Assembly (NCBI RefSeq): GCF_014205015.1
Contig: NZ_JACHMO010000001.1
Location: 8,556,001-8,620,000, forward strand
Reading direction: 5' to 3'
Length of the DNA stretch: 64,000 bases
Source of the DNA: Saccharothrix ecbatanensis
GTDB taxonomy: Bacteria; Actinomycetota; Actinomycetes; Mycobacteriales; Pseudonocardiaceae
Positions within the stretch are counted from its first letter, which is position 1; the number at the start of each line of letters is the position of its first letter. The notes beneath the pieces are model-generated. The model saw only the letters and a program-made list of their open reading frames with translations, was not told the origin of the DNA and did not search any database. The position numbers and the translations under genes are program-made. Below are positions 43,316-51,095 of the stretch, piece by piece.

Positions 43316-43894
43316 TTGAATTGCCCGGTGGAACGGGAAGAGCACCGCCGGTGGCAGTTGGTCGAGCGGCGGACGGCGCACGTGACGCCGTGGTTCGAAG
43401 TGCTGGAGGACGACGTCGTCCGACCGGACGGCCTGGCGGACGTCTACCACCACGTAGTCGCACCGGAGTCGGTGACCGTGCTCGCGATCGACGAGCACGG
43501 TCAGGCCGCGGTCACCCGCCAATGGATCTACACCCACCAAGAGCGGCAGTGGCGGCTCCCCGCCGGCGCCGTCGACAAGACCGATGCCGACCCGGCCGCC
43601 GCGGCGGCGCGGGAACTCGCCGAGGAGACAGGCGTCCGCGCGGCGCGGTGGGAGCGGCTGGTCTCCGTCAACGGGGCCGACAGCTTCACCAACCACGTGG
43701 ACCACGTCTTCCTGGCGACCGACCTGGTGCTCGGCGCGGCGCGGCAGGAGGGCGCGGAGGCGGATCTGGTCGTGCACTGGCTCCCCGTCGACAAGGTGCT
43801 GGCGCTGGTCGCCGAGGGCGAGATCCGGCACGCCGGCAGCGTGGGTGGGCTGCTGGCGTACGGCATGCGCCGAGACCACCCCACCGAACGGTAG
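43316..43894 (+). CDS. Nudix hydrolase, ADP-sugar-diphosphatase-like
   Basis: The 192-residue protein has a Nudix box of the sugar-nucleotide type: PAGAVDKTDADPAAAAARELAEETGV near residues 80-106. The spacer is one residue longer than the consensus and the first glutamate is replaced by aspartate. The preceding VTVLAIDEHGQAAVTRQWIY and WRLPAG segments fit ADP-ribose or ADP-sugar pyrophosphatases. The TTG at 43316 is used; the GTG at 43328 is a good alternative. Confidence 0.85.
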   Translation: MNCPVEREEHRRWQLVERRTAHVTPWFEVLEDDVVRPDGLADVYHHVVAPESVTVLAIDEHGQAAVTRQWIYTHQERQWRLPAGAVDKTDADPAAAAARELAEETGVRAARWERLVSVNGADSFTNHVDHVFLATDLVLGAARQEGAEADLVVHWLPVDKVLALVAEGEIRHAGSVGGLLAYGMRRDHPTER

Positions 43895-44085
43895 TGGTGA
43901 GCCGACAGAGCGCGATGTGACAACTTCGCGCCCTGTGGCTACCCGTTCCTGTCCTGTCATGCCACTCGGAGCGGCCCGATAATCGGGGTATGCCGGTCAC
44001 CGTCAAGGGCGGCTGACGTGGACCGCCGGGGAATCGCCAGACCCAGGCGGTCGCGGAGGCGGGACGCGACTTGATCAGTGGTTCG

Positions 44086-45435
44086 CTACCGGTGTTCGGC
44101 ACGGACGAAGACCAGCGGGCCCAGGGTCTGCTGCCACTCGGTCAGTTCGTCCACCATCTGGCTGTCGGTGCGGCGCTTGATCGCCCGGTCCAGGGCGATC
44201 ACGGCCGCGGCCACCGCCGCCGTGATCACCAGTGCGACCGCGTCGAAGGCGTACAGGGCGAACGGGGGCGAGGTGTGCAGGAGCGTCCCGGTCGCGATCA
44301 GGGCCGCGATACCGGCGGTCCACACCGGGAAGACGATCGGCACCGTGGAATGGCCGGAGGTCAGCCACGCGCGCCAGGGGAGGTCCCGTCTCGCGGCCAG
44401 GGCCACCTTCGTCTCGGCCAGGTCCAGGTAGACCTGCGTCACCTGTTGTTGGTGGAGGCGGGAACGGTACGGGGCCTGGTTCCTGGTCAGTACTTCGTGC
44501 AGTCGCACCGCGGCCCGGCGGATGTGGCCCGGTTCCGGGGACGGCGCCGGTGGCCATTCCTCGTCGCGCTGGATCTCCTCGTGCACCAGTCGGTGGATGT
44601 AAAAGGCCGCCAAAACGGCGACGAACGGCGTGAAGTAGAGAGCCCAAGGGCCCGCATCGATGGTGTACTGGATCGTGAAGATCGCCAACGCCGTGCACAT
44701 GAGCGCCGGCACCACCCAATACTTGCGCATGTACTCGCGGTACAGCATGGTGCCGGTCCGGCGCTCCAATCGCGCGGTGGGGGGCAACAACCACAATTGC
44801 ACGAGGAAGATCGCCGACGTCGCGATCATGAAGAACAGGGACAGGATCCCCGCCGCCAGGTAGGACGACCAGTCGCCGAGCACCGCGGCCAAGAGCGGCG
44901 GCAGTAGCACCGGCACGGCGGCCAGGGGAGTGGCCCGGAGCCACGTCCGCCGTCGTTTCACGGGCGGGCGTGGTCTCACCGGGCGGCTGGGCGGCAACCA
45001 ACTCTCCAGCCGCGCGAGCAGCGCGTCCACGTCCTCGGACAGGTGCGCGGTGCGGAGGCGGGCGGCCTGGCGCATGGCCAGTTCGCCGATGTCGTCGGGT
45101 ATCTCGGCACGTCCCGGCGGCGGGGTGTCCGCCAGGAGCAGGGGAACGACCTCCTTGCCGTCGGCCAGCGCGGTCCCGATCTCCCAGCGGACCCAGTCGG
45201 GCGGCTCGCGGTCGAACGTGTCGACCCACCCCGGGTGGATGACGGCCACCAGCACGTCGGCCGCCTTGAGCCTGGCCCGCAGTTCGTCCGGATAGCGGAT
45301 GCCCGACTGCATGTGGTGGTCCACGAACACTTGATCGGGGCCGAAGTGCGCCGCCAGCCGGTCCGCGAGCGCGGCCACCGAAAACGAGTGGGTACCGTGC
45401 CGGTAGTTGATGAAGATGCCGCTCAAAGAAATCAC
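44086..45435 (-). CDS. TIR-domain membrane protein
   Basis: The protein has 449 residues. The N-terminal TIR domain (about 1-145) shows IFINYRHGTHSFSVAALADRL, the glycine/DD-loop region FVDHHMQSGIRYPDELRARL, VLVAVIHPGWVD and the WxxxE motif WVRWEI with the likely NADase glutamate. The rest has two pairs of TM helices (about 170-215 and 240-285) and a later hydrophobic pair (about 375-425), separated by charged helices. TIR domains degrade NAD+ or make signalling nucleotides in antiphage systems. It lies divergent to the GrpE-like gene and has a paralogue at the other end of the locus. Confidence 0.88.
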   Translation of the reverse strand: MISLSGIFINYRHGTHSFSVAALADRLAAHFGPDQVFVDHHMQSGIRYPDELRARLKAADVLVAVIHPGWVDTFDREPPDWVRWEIGTALADGKEVVPLLLADTPPPGRAEIPDDIGELAMRQAARLRTAHLSEDVDALLARLESWLPPSRPVRPRPPVKRRRTWLRATPLAAVPVLLPPLLAAVLGDWSSYLAAGILSLFFMIATSAIFLVQLWLLPPTARLERRTGTMLYREYMRKYWVVPALMCTALAIFTIQYTIDAGPWALYFTPFVAVLAAFYIHRLVHEEIQRDEEWPPAPSPEPGHIRRAAVRLHEVLTRNQAPYRSRLHQQQVTQVYLDLAETKVALAARRDLPWRAWLTSGHSTVPIVFPVWTAGIAALIATGTLLHTSPPFALYAFDAVALVITAAVAAAVIALDRAIKRRTDSQMVDELTEWQQTLGPLVFVRAEHR

Positions 45436-45500
45436 TCCGTGAATGGCGACCGGAGGTGTCGCGATCGCCGCACACCTCTTGTTCCTTTTCTTCCCACTAC

Positions 45501-45530
45501 TTGTCCGACGACTCCTCTTGCATTTATCTT
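45501..45530 (+). promoter_or_regulatory. Leaderless promoter of the GrpE-like gene
   Basis: TTGTCC (45501-45506) and TATCTT (45525-45530) have an 18-bp spacer. The GTG start lies 6 bases after the -10 and no ribosome binding site is present, so transcription should begin at or next to the start codon. Confidence 0.65.
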
Positions 45531-45536
45531 CGTGCT

Positions 45537-46016
45537 GTGGACAACGTCGAAGCGACCCTGGCGGGAATCAACACCGAACTCGCCGGGCTGCACGCGCAGA
45601 GCAAGTTCCTCAACGAGGTGATCGACCGCCTGCACGCGGAGAACGAGCGGTTGCGCAACGCCGAGTCGAACCGCGCCCTGCAACCGGCGCTGCGCGAACT
45701 GGTCAAGCTCGCCGACGACTGGCGCAGCCGCCGCGGCGCGTTGACCGGCGCGGAGGACGCCGCCCGGCTGTGCGACGAGATCGTCGAGGACGTCACGCTC
45801 GTGCTGGAGCGCCAAGGGGTCGACGAGTTCCAGGCCGAGGTCGGCGCCGAGTTCGACCGCCGCGAGCAGCGGTCGGTCGGGACGCGACCGGTCGAGGAGC
45901 CCGACCTCGACGGCCGGATCGCCGAGGTGCGCCGTCCCGGGTACCGGGTCGACACCAAGGTCGTCCGGTTCGCCGAGGTCGTGGTCTTCAAGGTCACACC
46001 ACCGCCGGCGCCGTGA
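45537..46016 (+). CDS. GrpE-like nucleotide exchange factor
   Basis: The 159-residue protein has an N-terminal coiled coil (AGINTELAGLHAQSKFLNEVIDRLHAENERLR), a four-helix-like middle and a beta-wing ending EVRRPGYRVDTKVVRFAEVVVFK, the layout of GrpE. GrpE exchanges nucleotides on Hsp70; an Hsp70 gene lies 8 kb away in the same locus. It is transcribed opposite to the rest and its end overlaps the small membrane-protein gene by 23 bases. Not the housekeeping grpE, which normally sits beside dnaK and dnaJ. Confidence 0.78.
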   Translation: MDNVEATLAGINTELAGLHAQSKFLNEVIDRLHAENERLRNAESNRALQPALRELVKLADDWRSRRGALTGAEDAARLCDEIVEDVTLVLERQGVDEFQAEVGAEFDRREQRSVGTRPVEEPDLDGRIAEVRRPGYRVDTKVVRFAEVVVFKVTPPPAP

Positions 46017-46131
46017 CCCAGCTCGCCACCAGCCACAACGCGAGCAGCACGGTGACGGCCACGGCGATCGCCAGCAGCGCCATCGAGACCTTGCGGCCGT
46101 TGGCGACCGCGGTCGGCACCTCCTCGCTCAC
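45994..46131 (-). CDS. Tiny single-pass membrane protein
   Basis: The 45-residue protein is one TM helix (VSMALLAIAVAVTVLLALWLVASWV, here residues about 15-39) with a short charged N-terminus. Its GTG overlaps the stop of the preceding GTPase gene (GTGA), which makes it the last of seven coupled genes. Too small to classify; it may anchor or regulate the membrane GTPase. Confidence 0.7.
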   Translation of the reverse strand: MSEEVPTAVANGRKVSMALLAIAVAVTVLLALWLVASWVTAPAVV

Positions 46132-47744
46132 ACCTGCTCCTTCCGGTTGAGCAGCCACAGCAGCGGCGCGGCCGGGTCGTCGTTGACGACGGCGGCGTGC
46201 TCGGTCACCTCGACGGCGTCCTGGTAGCTGACCGCGAAGCAGGACACCGAGCCGAAGCGGTTGTCCAGCGAGGACAGCAGGTCCCGCTGTCCCACGGCGG
46301 CCAGCCACGCGCGGATCGCCTGGTCACGCTCGTCGCGGGTCGACCGGTCGAGCCCGGCGTACGGGTGGGTCGTGCCTGAGGGGTGGAGCAGCCCGTCGCA
46401 CTTGGTCAGCACCAGCGCGAGCGGGACGTCGATCCGGTTGCCCCGGCGGGAGAAGCCCCGCTCCGCCAACGCCTCGACGAACCTCTCCAACACCTCCTTG
46501 GGCGCGGTGTTCGACGCGCTCACGCTGCCCAGCACCGCGCGGTCGGTGTCCGAGCGCACCTGGCGCAACGAGAACGGGTCCACGATGAGCACGACGCCCT
46601 TGGTGAACGCCAGGAACTGCGCGTCGGCCAGGTGGTCGACGCTCTCCACGTGCTCGCCCGCGGGGTCGTAGAGATAGAGCAGCCGACGCGCCCGGCTGCC
46701 GCTGCGACCGACGAACACGTTGTACGCGCGGGGTTTGACGGTCGCGGTCTTGAGCGCGCGGCTGGGGTCGAGGTGGACGCCCAGCTCGATGTTGCGCTCG
46801 AAGGACTCCTTTGCCCGCGGGTCGGCGAACTCGAAGCCGTCGTCGCGCAGCATCAGCCGTGACACCGCGCTGTGCATGAACACCGACTTGCCCGCTTTCG
46901 GGCCCGCGATCACCGTGATGTGCACGGTCGGCGCAGAGAGCCCCTTCGCGGGCAACTCGTGCCGGCAGGAGCCGCACTGCGCGCTCAGCTTGTTCTTGCC
47001 CAGCGCCAGCAGGGTCGGCAGCGTGTTGTGGCAGCGGCACGTCCGGCGCAGCACGCCCGCCGTGCCCGGCACCAGCTTCCGGTGGGCCGCACCGCACTCC
47101 GGCGCGGGGCACCGGTAGATCGGCCGCGTCACCCGCTCGTGGCAGGAGGGGCACTCCAGCGTGATGCCGCGCAGGAACAGCAGCCCGAACTCGGCCAGGC
47201 GCGCGCCTCCCGCCGTGAGGAGGGCGACGGCCACAAGGACCACCAGCAGCGCCAGGAAGACCAGCGACGTGAACGCCACGAAGGCCGAGGCGCCCACCGC
47301 GCCGCCGACGAGCCCCGCGGACGCCGCGACGGCGATCGGCACCGCCACCGCCACGTGCGCCGTCGAGTTCTCCCGCCACCGCCACACCCGGTCCACCAAC
47401 GACGCCTGCGCCATCAGCACCGGGTCGTCCGACTTGCCCTTGACGACCTTGGACCACATCTGCTCGAAGGTCTTGACGAGCACCTTCCGGTAGTCCAGCA
47501 GCACCGGACCGGCGTAGTAGCTGCGGTACGCCGGGTCGGGCCCCTCCTCGGACGACTCCGGCGGCCCGATCCTCAGGTGCCCGATCCCGCCGTGCGGCGC
47601 GAAGCCCGCGAACGCGGCGGTGACGTACTCGACCAGGCCGATGAAGAGCGCCACGCCCACGCCGGCGAGGAAGACCGCGCCGAGCACGTACGGCGCCGCC
47701 GCCAAGGCCAGGCAGGCCAGCACCAGGAAGACGATCCCGGGCAT
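46128..47744 (-). CDS. Membrane-anchored GTPase with double zinc ribbon (TRAFAC, double-GTPase type)
   Basis: The protein has 538 residues. It begins with two TM helices (1-45), has another TM pair at about 130-185, then zinc-ribbon cysteines (CPSCHERV, CPAPECG, CRCHN, CGSCRHEL), then a GTPase domain: Walker A GPKAGKS, switch/Walker B LYLYDPAGEH and the base-specificity motif LTKCD. This matches the TRAFAC 'double-GTPase 2' proteins found in multi-gene conflict systems of multicellular bacteria. The ATG at 47744 follows the stop of the GAP1 gene by one base. Confidence 0.82.
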   Translation of the reverse strand: MPGIVFLVLACLALAAAPYVLGAVFLAGVGVALFIGLVEYVTAAFAGFAPHGGIGHLRIGPPESSEEGPDPAYRSYYAGPVLLDYRKVLVKTFEQMWSKVVKGKSDDPVLMAQASLVDRVWRWRENSTAHVAVAVPIAVAASAGLVGGAVGASAFVAFTSLVFLALLVVLVAVALLTAGGARLAEFGLLFLRGITLECPSCHERVTRPIYRCPAPECGAAHRKLVPGTAGVLRRTCRCHNTLPTLLALGKNKLSAQCGSCRHELPAKGLSAPTVHITVIAGPKAGKSVFMHSAVSRLMLRDDGFEFADPRAKESFERNIELGVHLDPSRALKTATVKPRAYNVFVGRSGSRARRLLYLYDPAGEHVESVDHLADAQFLAFTKGVVLIVDPFSLRQVRSDTDRAVLGSVSASNTAPKEVLERFVEALAERGFSRRGNRIDVPLALVLTKCDGLLHPSGTTHPYAGLDRSTRDERDQAIRAWLAAVGQRDLLSSLDNRFGSVSCFAVSYQDAVEVTEHAAVVNDDPAAPLLWLLNRKEQV

Positions 47745-47745
47745 G

Positions 47746-49995
47746 TCACCCCTTCCCTCGCCGGAACAGGGACAGCAGCCCGCGACGCTCGTGCCGCTTC
47801 CGCCACTCCTGCCACCACTTCGACCAGTTCGGCTTGGGCGCGGCCACGCCGAGCACATCCGCCATCGGCTGGAGCGACGAGCCGATCCCGTCCAGGTGCT
47901 TGGCCCGGCGCTTGCGCAGGGCGTCGGCGAGGACGTCGTCGACGAGCGCGTCCCTGGTCTTGGGGTCCGCCAGCCCGCGCCACGCGACGACCACCCCGGC
48001 CACCTTGTGCGGCTTCGCGGCGGCGAGGCTCCCGCGCGCCGCCTCCTTGTAGGCGGGCAGGAACACCGGCCCGTGCTCCGCCAGCGCCAGGTCGAGCAGG
48101 TCGCGGTGCAGCTTGTGGTCCGCGCGCAGCATGAACGACGCGACGGAGGCCAGCAGCCTGCCGCCCACCTCGTTCCGCAGGGACGCCGCCGTCGCGATGC
48201 TCGTCAGCACGGCCGCCTCGCTGCCGGGCCTGGGCGTGGCATCGTGGAAGTACGCGGCGCTCTCGGCCGCTTTCAGCCCGTCCCGGTCGCTGGGCCGCAG
48301 GCGGGCCGAGAGCGGGGACCGCAGCAGCGCCTCCAGGAGCCTGCTCTCGTCGCGGCTCAACTTCGCCCGGCCCGCGTGGTCGAGCGACTGCGCCACGATC
48401 CGCGTGCCCAGCCCGCTGTCGACCAGGACCTCCTCGGGGACGTGCCGCAGCAGCCGGATCGCGTCCTCCGTGGACGGGTCCGCCGGCCACAGGACGGGGC
48501 CGAGTTGCCGCCAGTCCGCCTGGCGCGCGTCGACCATGACTTTCACCTTGTCGAGCGCGCCGTGCCGGGCCAGCACCAGGTCGGTGAGCAGCTTGATCCG
48601 GTCGGCGCCCCGGCCCGCGAGCAGCCGGGCCGCGTCCGGGGGCAGCGCCGCGGCCAGCCGGGCCGTCTCCCGAGCGTCGACGAGCCTGCGCTCCAGCACC
48701 CGGACCAGGGCGTCGACCAGATCCCGCTGCTCGGCCACCCGCTCCACCAGCGCGGGGTCCGCCGTTTCGGTGAGCGAGGGCAGCACGACGTTCTCGGCGA
48801 CGTCGTCCAGGTCCGCCGGCGTCAACTGCGGCAGCCACAGCCGTTCCCGGTCGCGCAGCGCCGCGATGAAGTAGGCGCCGAACAGCTTCGACGGCACGGG
48901 CTCACCCGTGTGCCGCGCCGTGCGCAGGACTTCCGACCACCCGGCCACGTCCACCGGCCCGCCGCTGTCCTGCACCTCGTCCGCTATCCGCTCCCATGCG
49001 TGGGCCGGCAGGCACCGCCGCATCCGGTCCACGGCCAGTCGCACGGCGGCGAGCAGCAGCGCCTGGTCCGCCGGAGCCTGGACCGGCAGGTCGAACGCCA
49101 TCTCCAGCAGCACCGCGAACGCGTCGAGTTCCGCCGCGGTGAGGTCCGGGTCCGCCCGCGCGGCGAGGGCCAGCGCGTCCGCCACCGCGTCGCGGTCCCA
49201 CAACTGCGCGAGCGCCGAGGCGTACCGCGTGCTGTCGGCGTCGCGCGGCTGGTCGGTGGTCAGGTCGATCGCGGTGAAGTCGCCGTAGGTGGGCAGCCGC
49301 ACGTCCGGTGTCGTGCAGCTCACCAGCGCGGTCGACTCCTCGGGCCGAGCCGTGTAGGTGGTGAACGAGACGCGCAGCCCCAACGGACGCGGCAGCGACC
49401 GGCAGGTGGCGGCGAGCCACAGCGCGGCGGACCGGTCGTCCGGCACCACCAGCACGACCCGGCCCCGACCGGACACCAGCGCCCGCTGCGTCGCGCCGAG
49501 CACTCGTTCCAGCGCCGCTGTCGCGCCACGGCGGCCCAGGAACCGGCGCGTGCCGTCCGGGTCCGTCTCGTCGCCGGGTGCGAGCGAGGTCAGCTCGGGC
49601 AGCGCGGTGCCGGCGACCCTGGTGTGCGTCCAAGCCGGGCTGCGCCACAGGTCGATCGGCAGCACGTCGCCGAGTTCGCGCCGCACGTCGTCGAAGAGCA
49701 GGGCGTGGGCGAAGTAGTTGCCCATCCGGCCGGTGAAGTCGGCGCCCGCGTACCGGCTCTGGAACAGCGCCGCCCCGTCGCCGGACGCCACGTAGCCGAA
49801 CGCGATGGGGAAACCGCTGAGGTCGCGGTCGTCCAGGCGTCCCACCAGGCCGGGGCCGACCTCGTACGCGCTGGCGCGCACCGCGAGTTCGGTGAGCGGG
49901 CGCGGTGCGCCGGGGGTCATCGCGCTGACCTGGAAGCCCTGGATGCCCTCCAGGCCGTCCTCGCAGGAGGTGTAGTGCAGTTGGCGGACCGCCAT
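47746..49995 (-). CDS. GTPase-associated protein 1 (GAP1)-like protein
   Basis: The 749-residue protein starts RQLHYTSCEDGLEGIQGFQVSA, the typical opening of GAP1 N-terminal domains, and continues with GNYFAHALLFD and a central P-loop-less module with RALVSGRGRVVLVVPDD. The C-terminal half is a long alpha-helical array. GAP1 proteins always accompany TRAFAC GTPases in predicted conflict systems; here the gene lies between two of them with a 1-base (TGATG) overlap upstream and a 1-base gap downstream. The ATG at 49995 begins this conserved opening. Confidence 0.82.
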   Translation of the reverse strand: MAVRQLHYTSCEDGLEGIQGFQVSAMTPGAPRPLTELAVRASAYEVGPGLVGRLDDRDLSGFPIAFGYVASGDGAALFQSRYAGADFTGRMGNYFAHALLFDDVRRELGDVLPIDLWRSPAWTHTRVAGTALPELTSLAPGDETDPDGTRRFLGRRGATAALERVLGATQRALVSGRGRVVLVVPDDRSAALWLAATCRSLPRPLGLRVSFTTYTARPEESTALVSCTTPDVRLPTYGDFTAIDLTTDQPRDADSTRYASALAQLWDRDAVADALALAARADPDLTAAELDAFAVLLEMAFDLPVQAPADQALLLAAVRLAVDRMRRCLPAHAWERIADEVQDSGGPVDVAGWSEVLRTARHTGEPVPSKLFGAYFIAALRDRERLWLPQLTPADLDDVAENVVLPSLTETADPALVERVAEQRDLVDALVRVLERRLVDARETARLAAALPPDAARLLAGRGADRIKLLTDLVLARHGALDKVKVMVDARQADWRQLGPVLWPADPSTEDAIRLLRHVPEEVLVDSGLGTRIVAQSLDHAGRAKLSRDESRLLEALLRSPLSARLRPSDRDGLKAAESAAYFHDATPRPGSEAAVLTSIATAASLRNEVGGRLLASVASFMLRADHKLHRDLLDLALAEHGPVFLPAYKEAARGSLAAAKPHKVAGVVVAWRGLADPKTRDALVDDVLADALRKRRAKHLDGIGSSLQPMADVLGVAAPKPNWSKWWQEWRKRHERRGLLSLFRRGKG

Positions 49996-51095
49996 CACTT
50001 CCCCTTCGTCTTGATCGCCCCGAATCGGGCCAGCAACCACAACATCGGGTCCTCCAAGCGGTAGGGGTGCACGCCGGTGGGCGACAAGCGGGTGCCGCTG
50101 ACCGGCGCCGCGCCGAGCGCGGACATCCCGAAGTACCGGTAGGTCCGGAACGTGTTGGCCACCGTGCGGTCGAAGGCGGGGTCGTAGTAGCGGTCGAGCC
50201 AGCCGCGGACCTCCTCGTGGACATCACGGCCGTCGTGCTCGTCGTAGACGCCGTCGTGCCGGGACGGTTGGCGCAGCGGCGATTCCGCGCCGAACATGTC
50301 GCGCAGCAGGTCGACCTTGGTGAGCGCGATGGCGAGCGGCGTGCGCAGCCGCGTGCCCGCCGCGCCACGGCTGCGCTCGCGCAGGAGTTCGCCGAGCCGG
50401 TTGACCACGTGGAGCTGTTCGGTGAAGCCGGTCTTCGAGGTGGCGCCGACCAGGTTGCGGACCTCGGGCATCTGGAGCGGGTCGAGCAGCAGGATGATCC
50501 CCTCGGCGGCGTCCAGGTAGCTGACGAGCTGGTCCATCGCCTGCGCGCGGGCGACGTCCTCGCCCGCGGTGTCGTAGAAGACCGTGACCACGGGTGCGAT
50601 CCGCGTGGGGCCGATCCGCCGCTGCTGTTGGAAGCGGAGGCTGAACATCAGCGGCTCCGGGGTGGAGCGCAGCGCCGACGGCGTCTGCTGCACCGGACGG
50701 CCGTCCTCGAAGAGCGGCTTGGCGAAGTCGCGCGTGTAGCGCACCCGGGACGCCTCGCCCAGCAGGTCGAGCGACATGCCGGTGAACCGCGCGCTGACCT
50801 CGCCGCGCTGGAACTCGTGCACGAGCACGCCGACCCACGTGCTCTTGCCGGAGTCCGACGACCCGATCACCGCGATGTTGCGACCGCCGCTGTCGACGTA
50901 CTCGCGCAGCAGGTCGCGCCCGCAGTCGGGACAGACCCGGCGTCCCTGCGGCTGGTTGCCGTGCGGGCAGCGGCCCTTCTTCAGGTCGCGCTCGCGGAAC
51001 CGGGTGGCCTGGCCCGCGCAGCGCTCGCCGCAGCTCATCTGGAGATCGGCGCGGCGGTGCGTGGTCCAGCAGTACGGGCACTTCGTGGTCGCCAT
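49995..51095 (-). CDS. Zinc-ribbon TRAFAC-type GTPase
   Basis: The 366-residue protein has an N-terminal zinc ribbon (CPYCWTTHRRADLQMSCGERC, here residues 6-26, plus CPHG and CPDCG), then a GTPase domain with Walker A GSSDSGKST at about 76-84, Walker B VFYDTAGED and LTKVD for guanine specificity. It has no TM helix. It should be the cytosolic partner of the membrane GTPase. Overlaps with both neighbours (TGATG) indicate translational coupling. Confidence 0.85.
   Translation of the reverse strand: MATTKCPYCWTTHRRADLQMSCGERCAGQATRFRERDLKKGRCPHGNQPQGRRVCPDCGRDLLREYVDSGGRNIAVIGSSDSGKSTWVGVLVHEFQRGEVSARFTGMSLDLLGEASRVRYTRDFAKPLFEDGRPVQQTPSALRSTPEPLMFSLRFQQQRRIGPTRIAPVVTVFYDTAGEDVARAQAMDQLVSYLDAAEGIILLLDPLQMPEVRNLVGATSKTGFTEQLHVVNRLGELLRERSRGAAGTRLRTPLAIALTKVDLLRDMFGAESPLRQPSRHDGVYDEHDGRDVHEEVRGWLDRYYDPAFDRTVANTFRTYRYFGMSALGAAPVSGTRLSPTGVHPYRLEDPMLWLLARFGAIKTKGK

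Noticed and set aside
47620..50064. Open frame of about 810 codons on the plus strand opposite the GAP1-like gene
   Set aside because: The minus-strand gene has the conserved GAP1 opening and coupled neighbours; the antisense product shows no domain.
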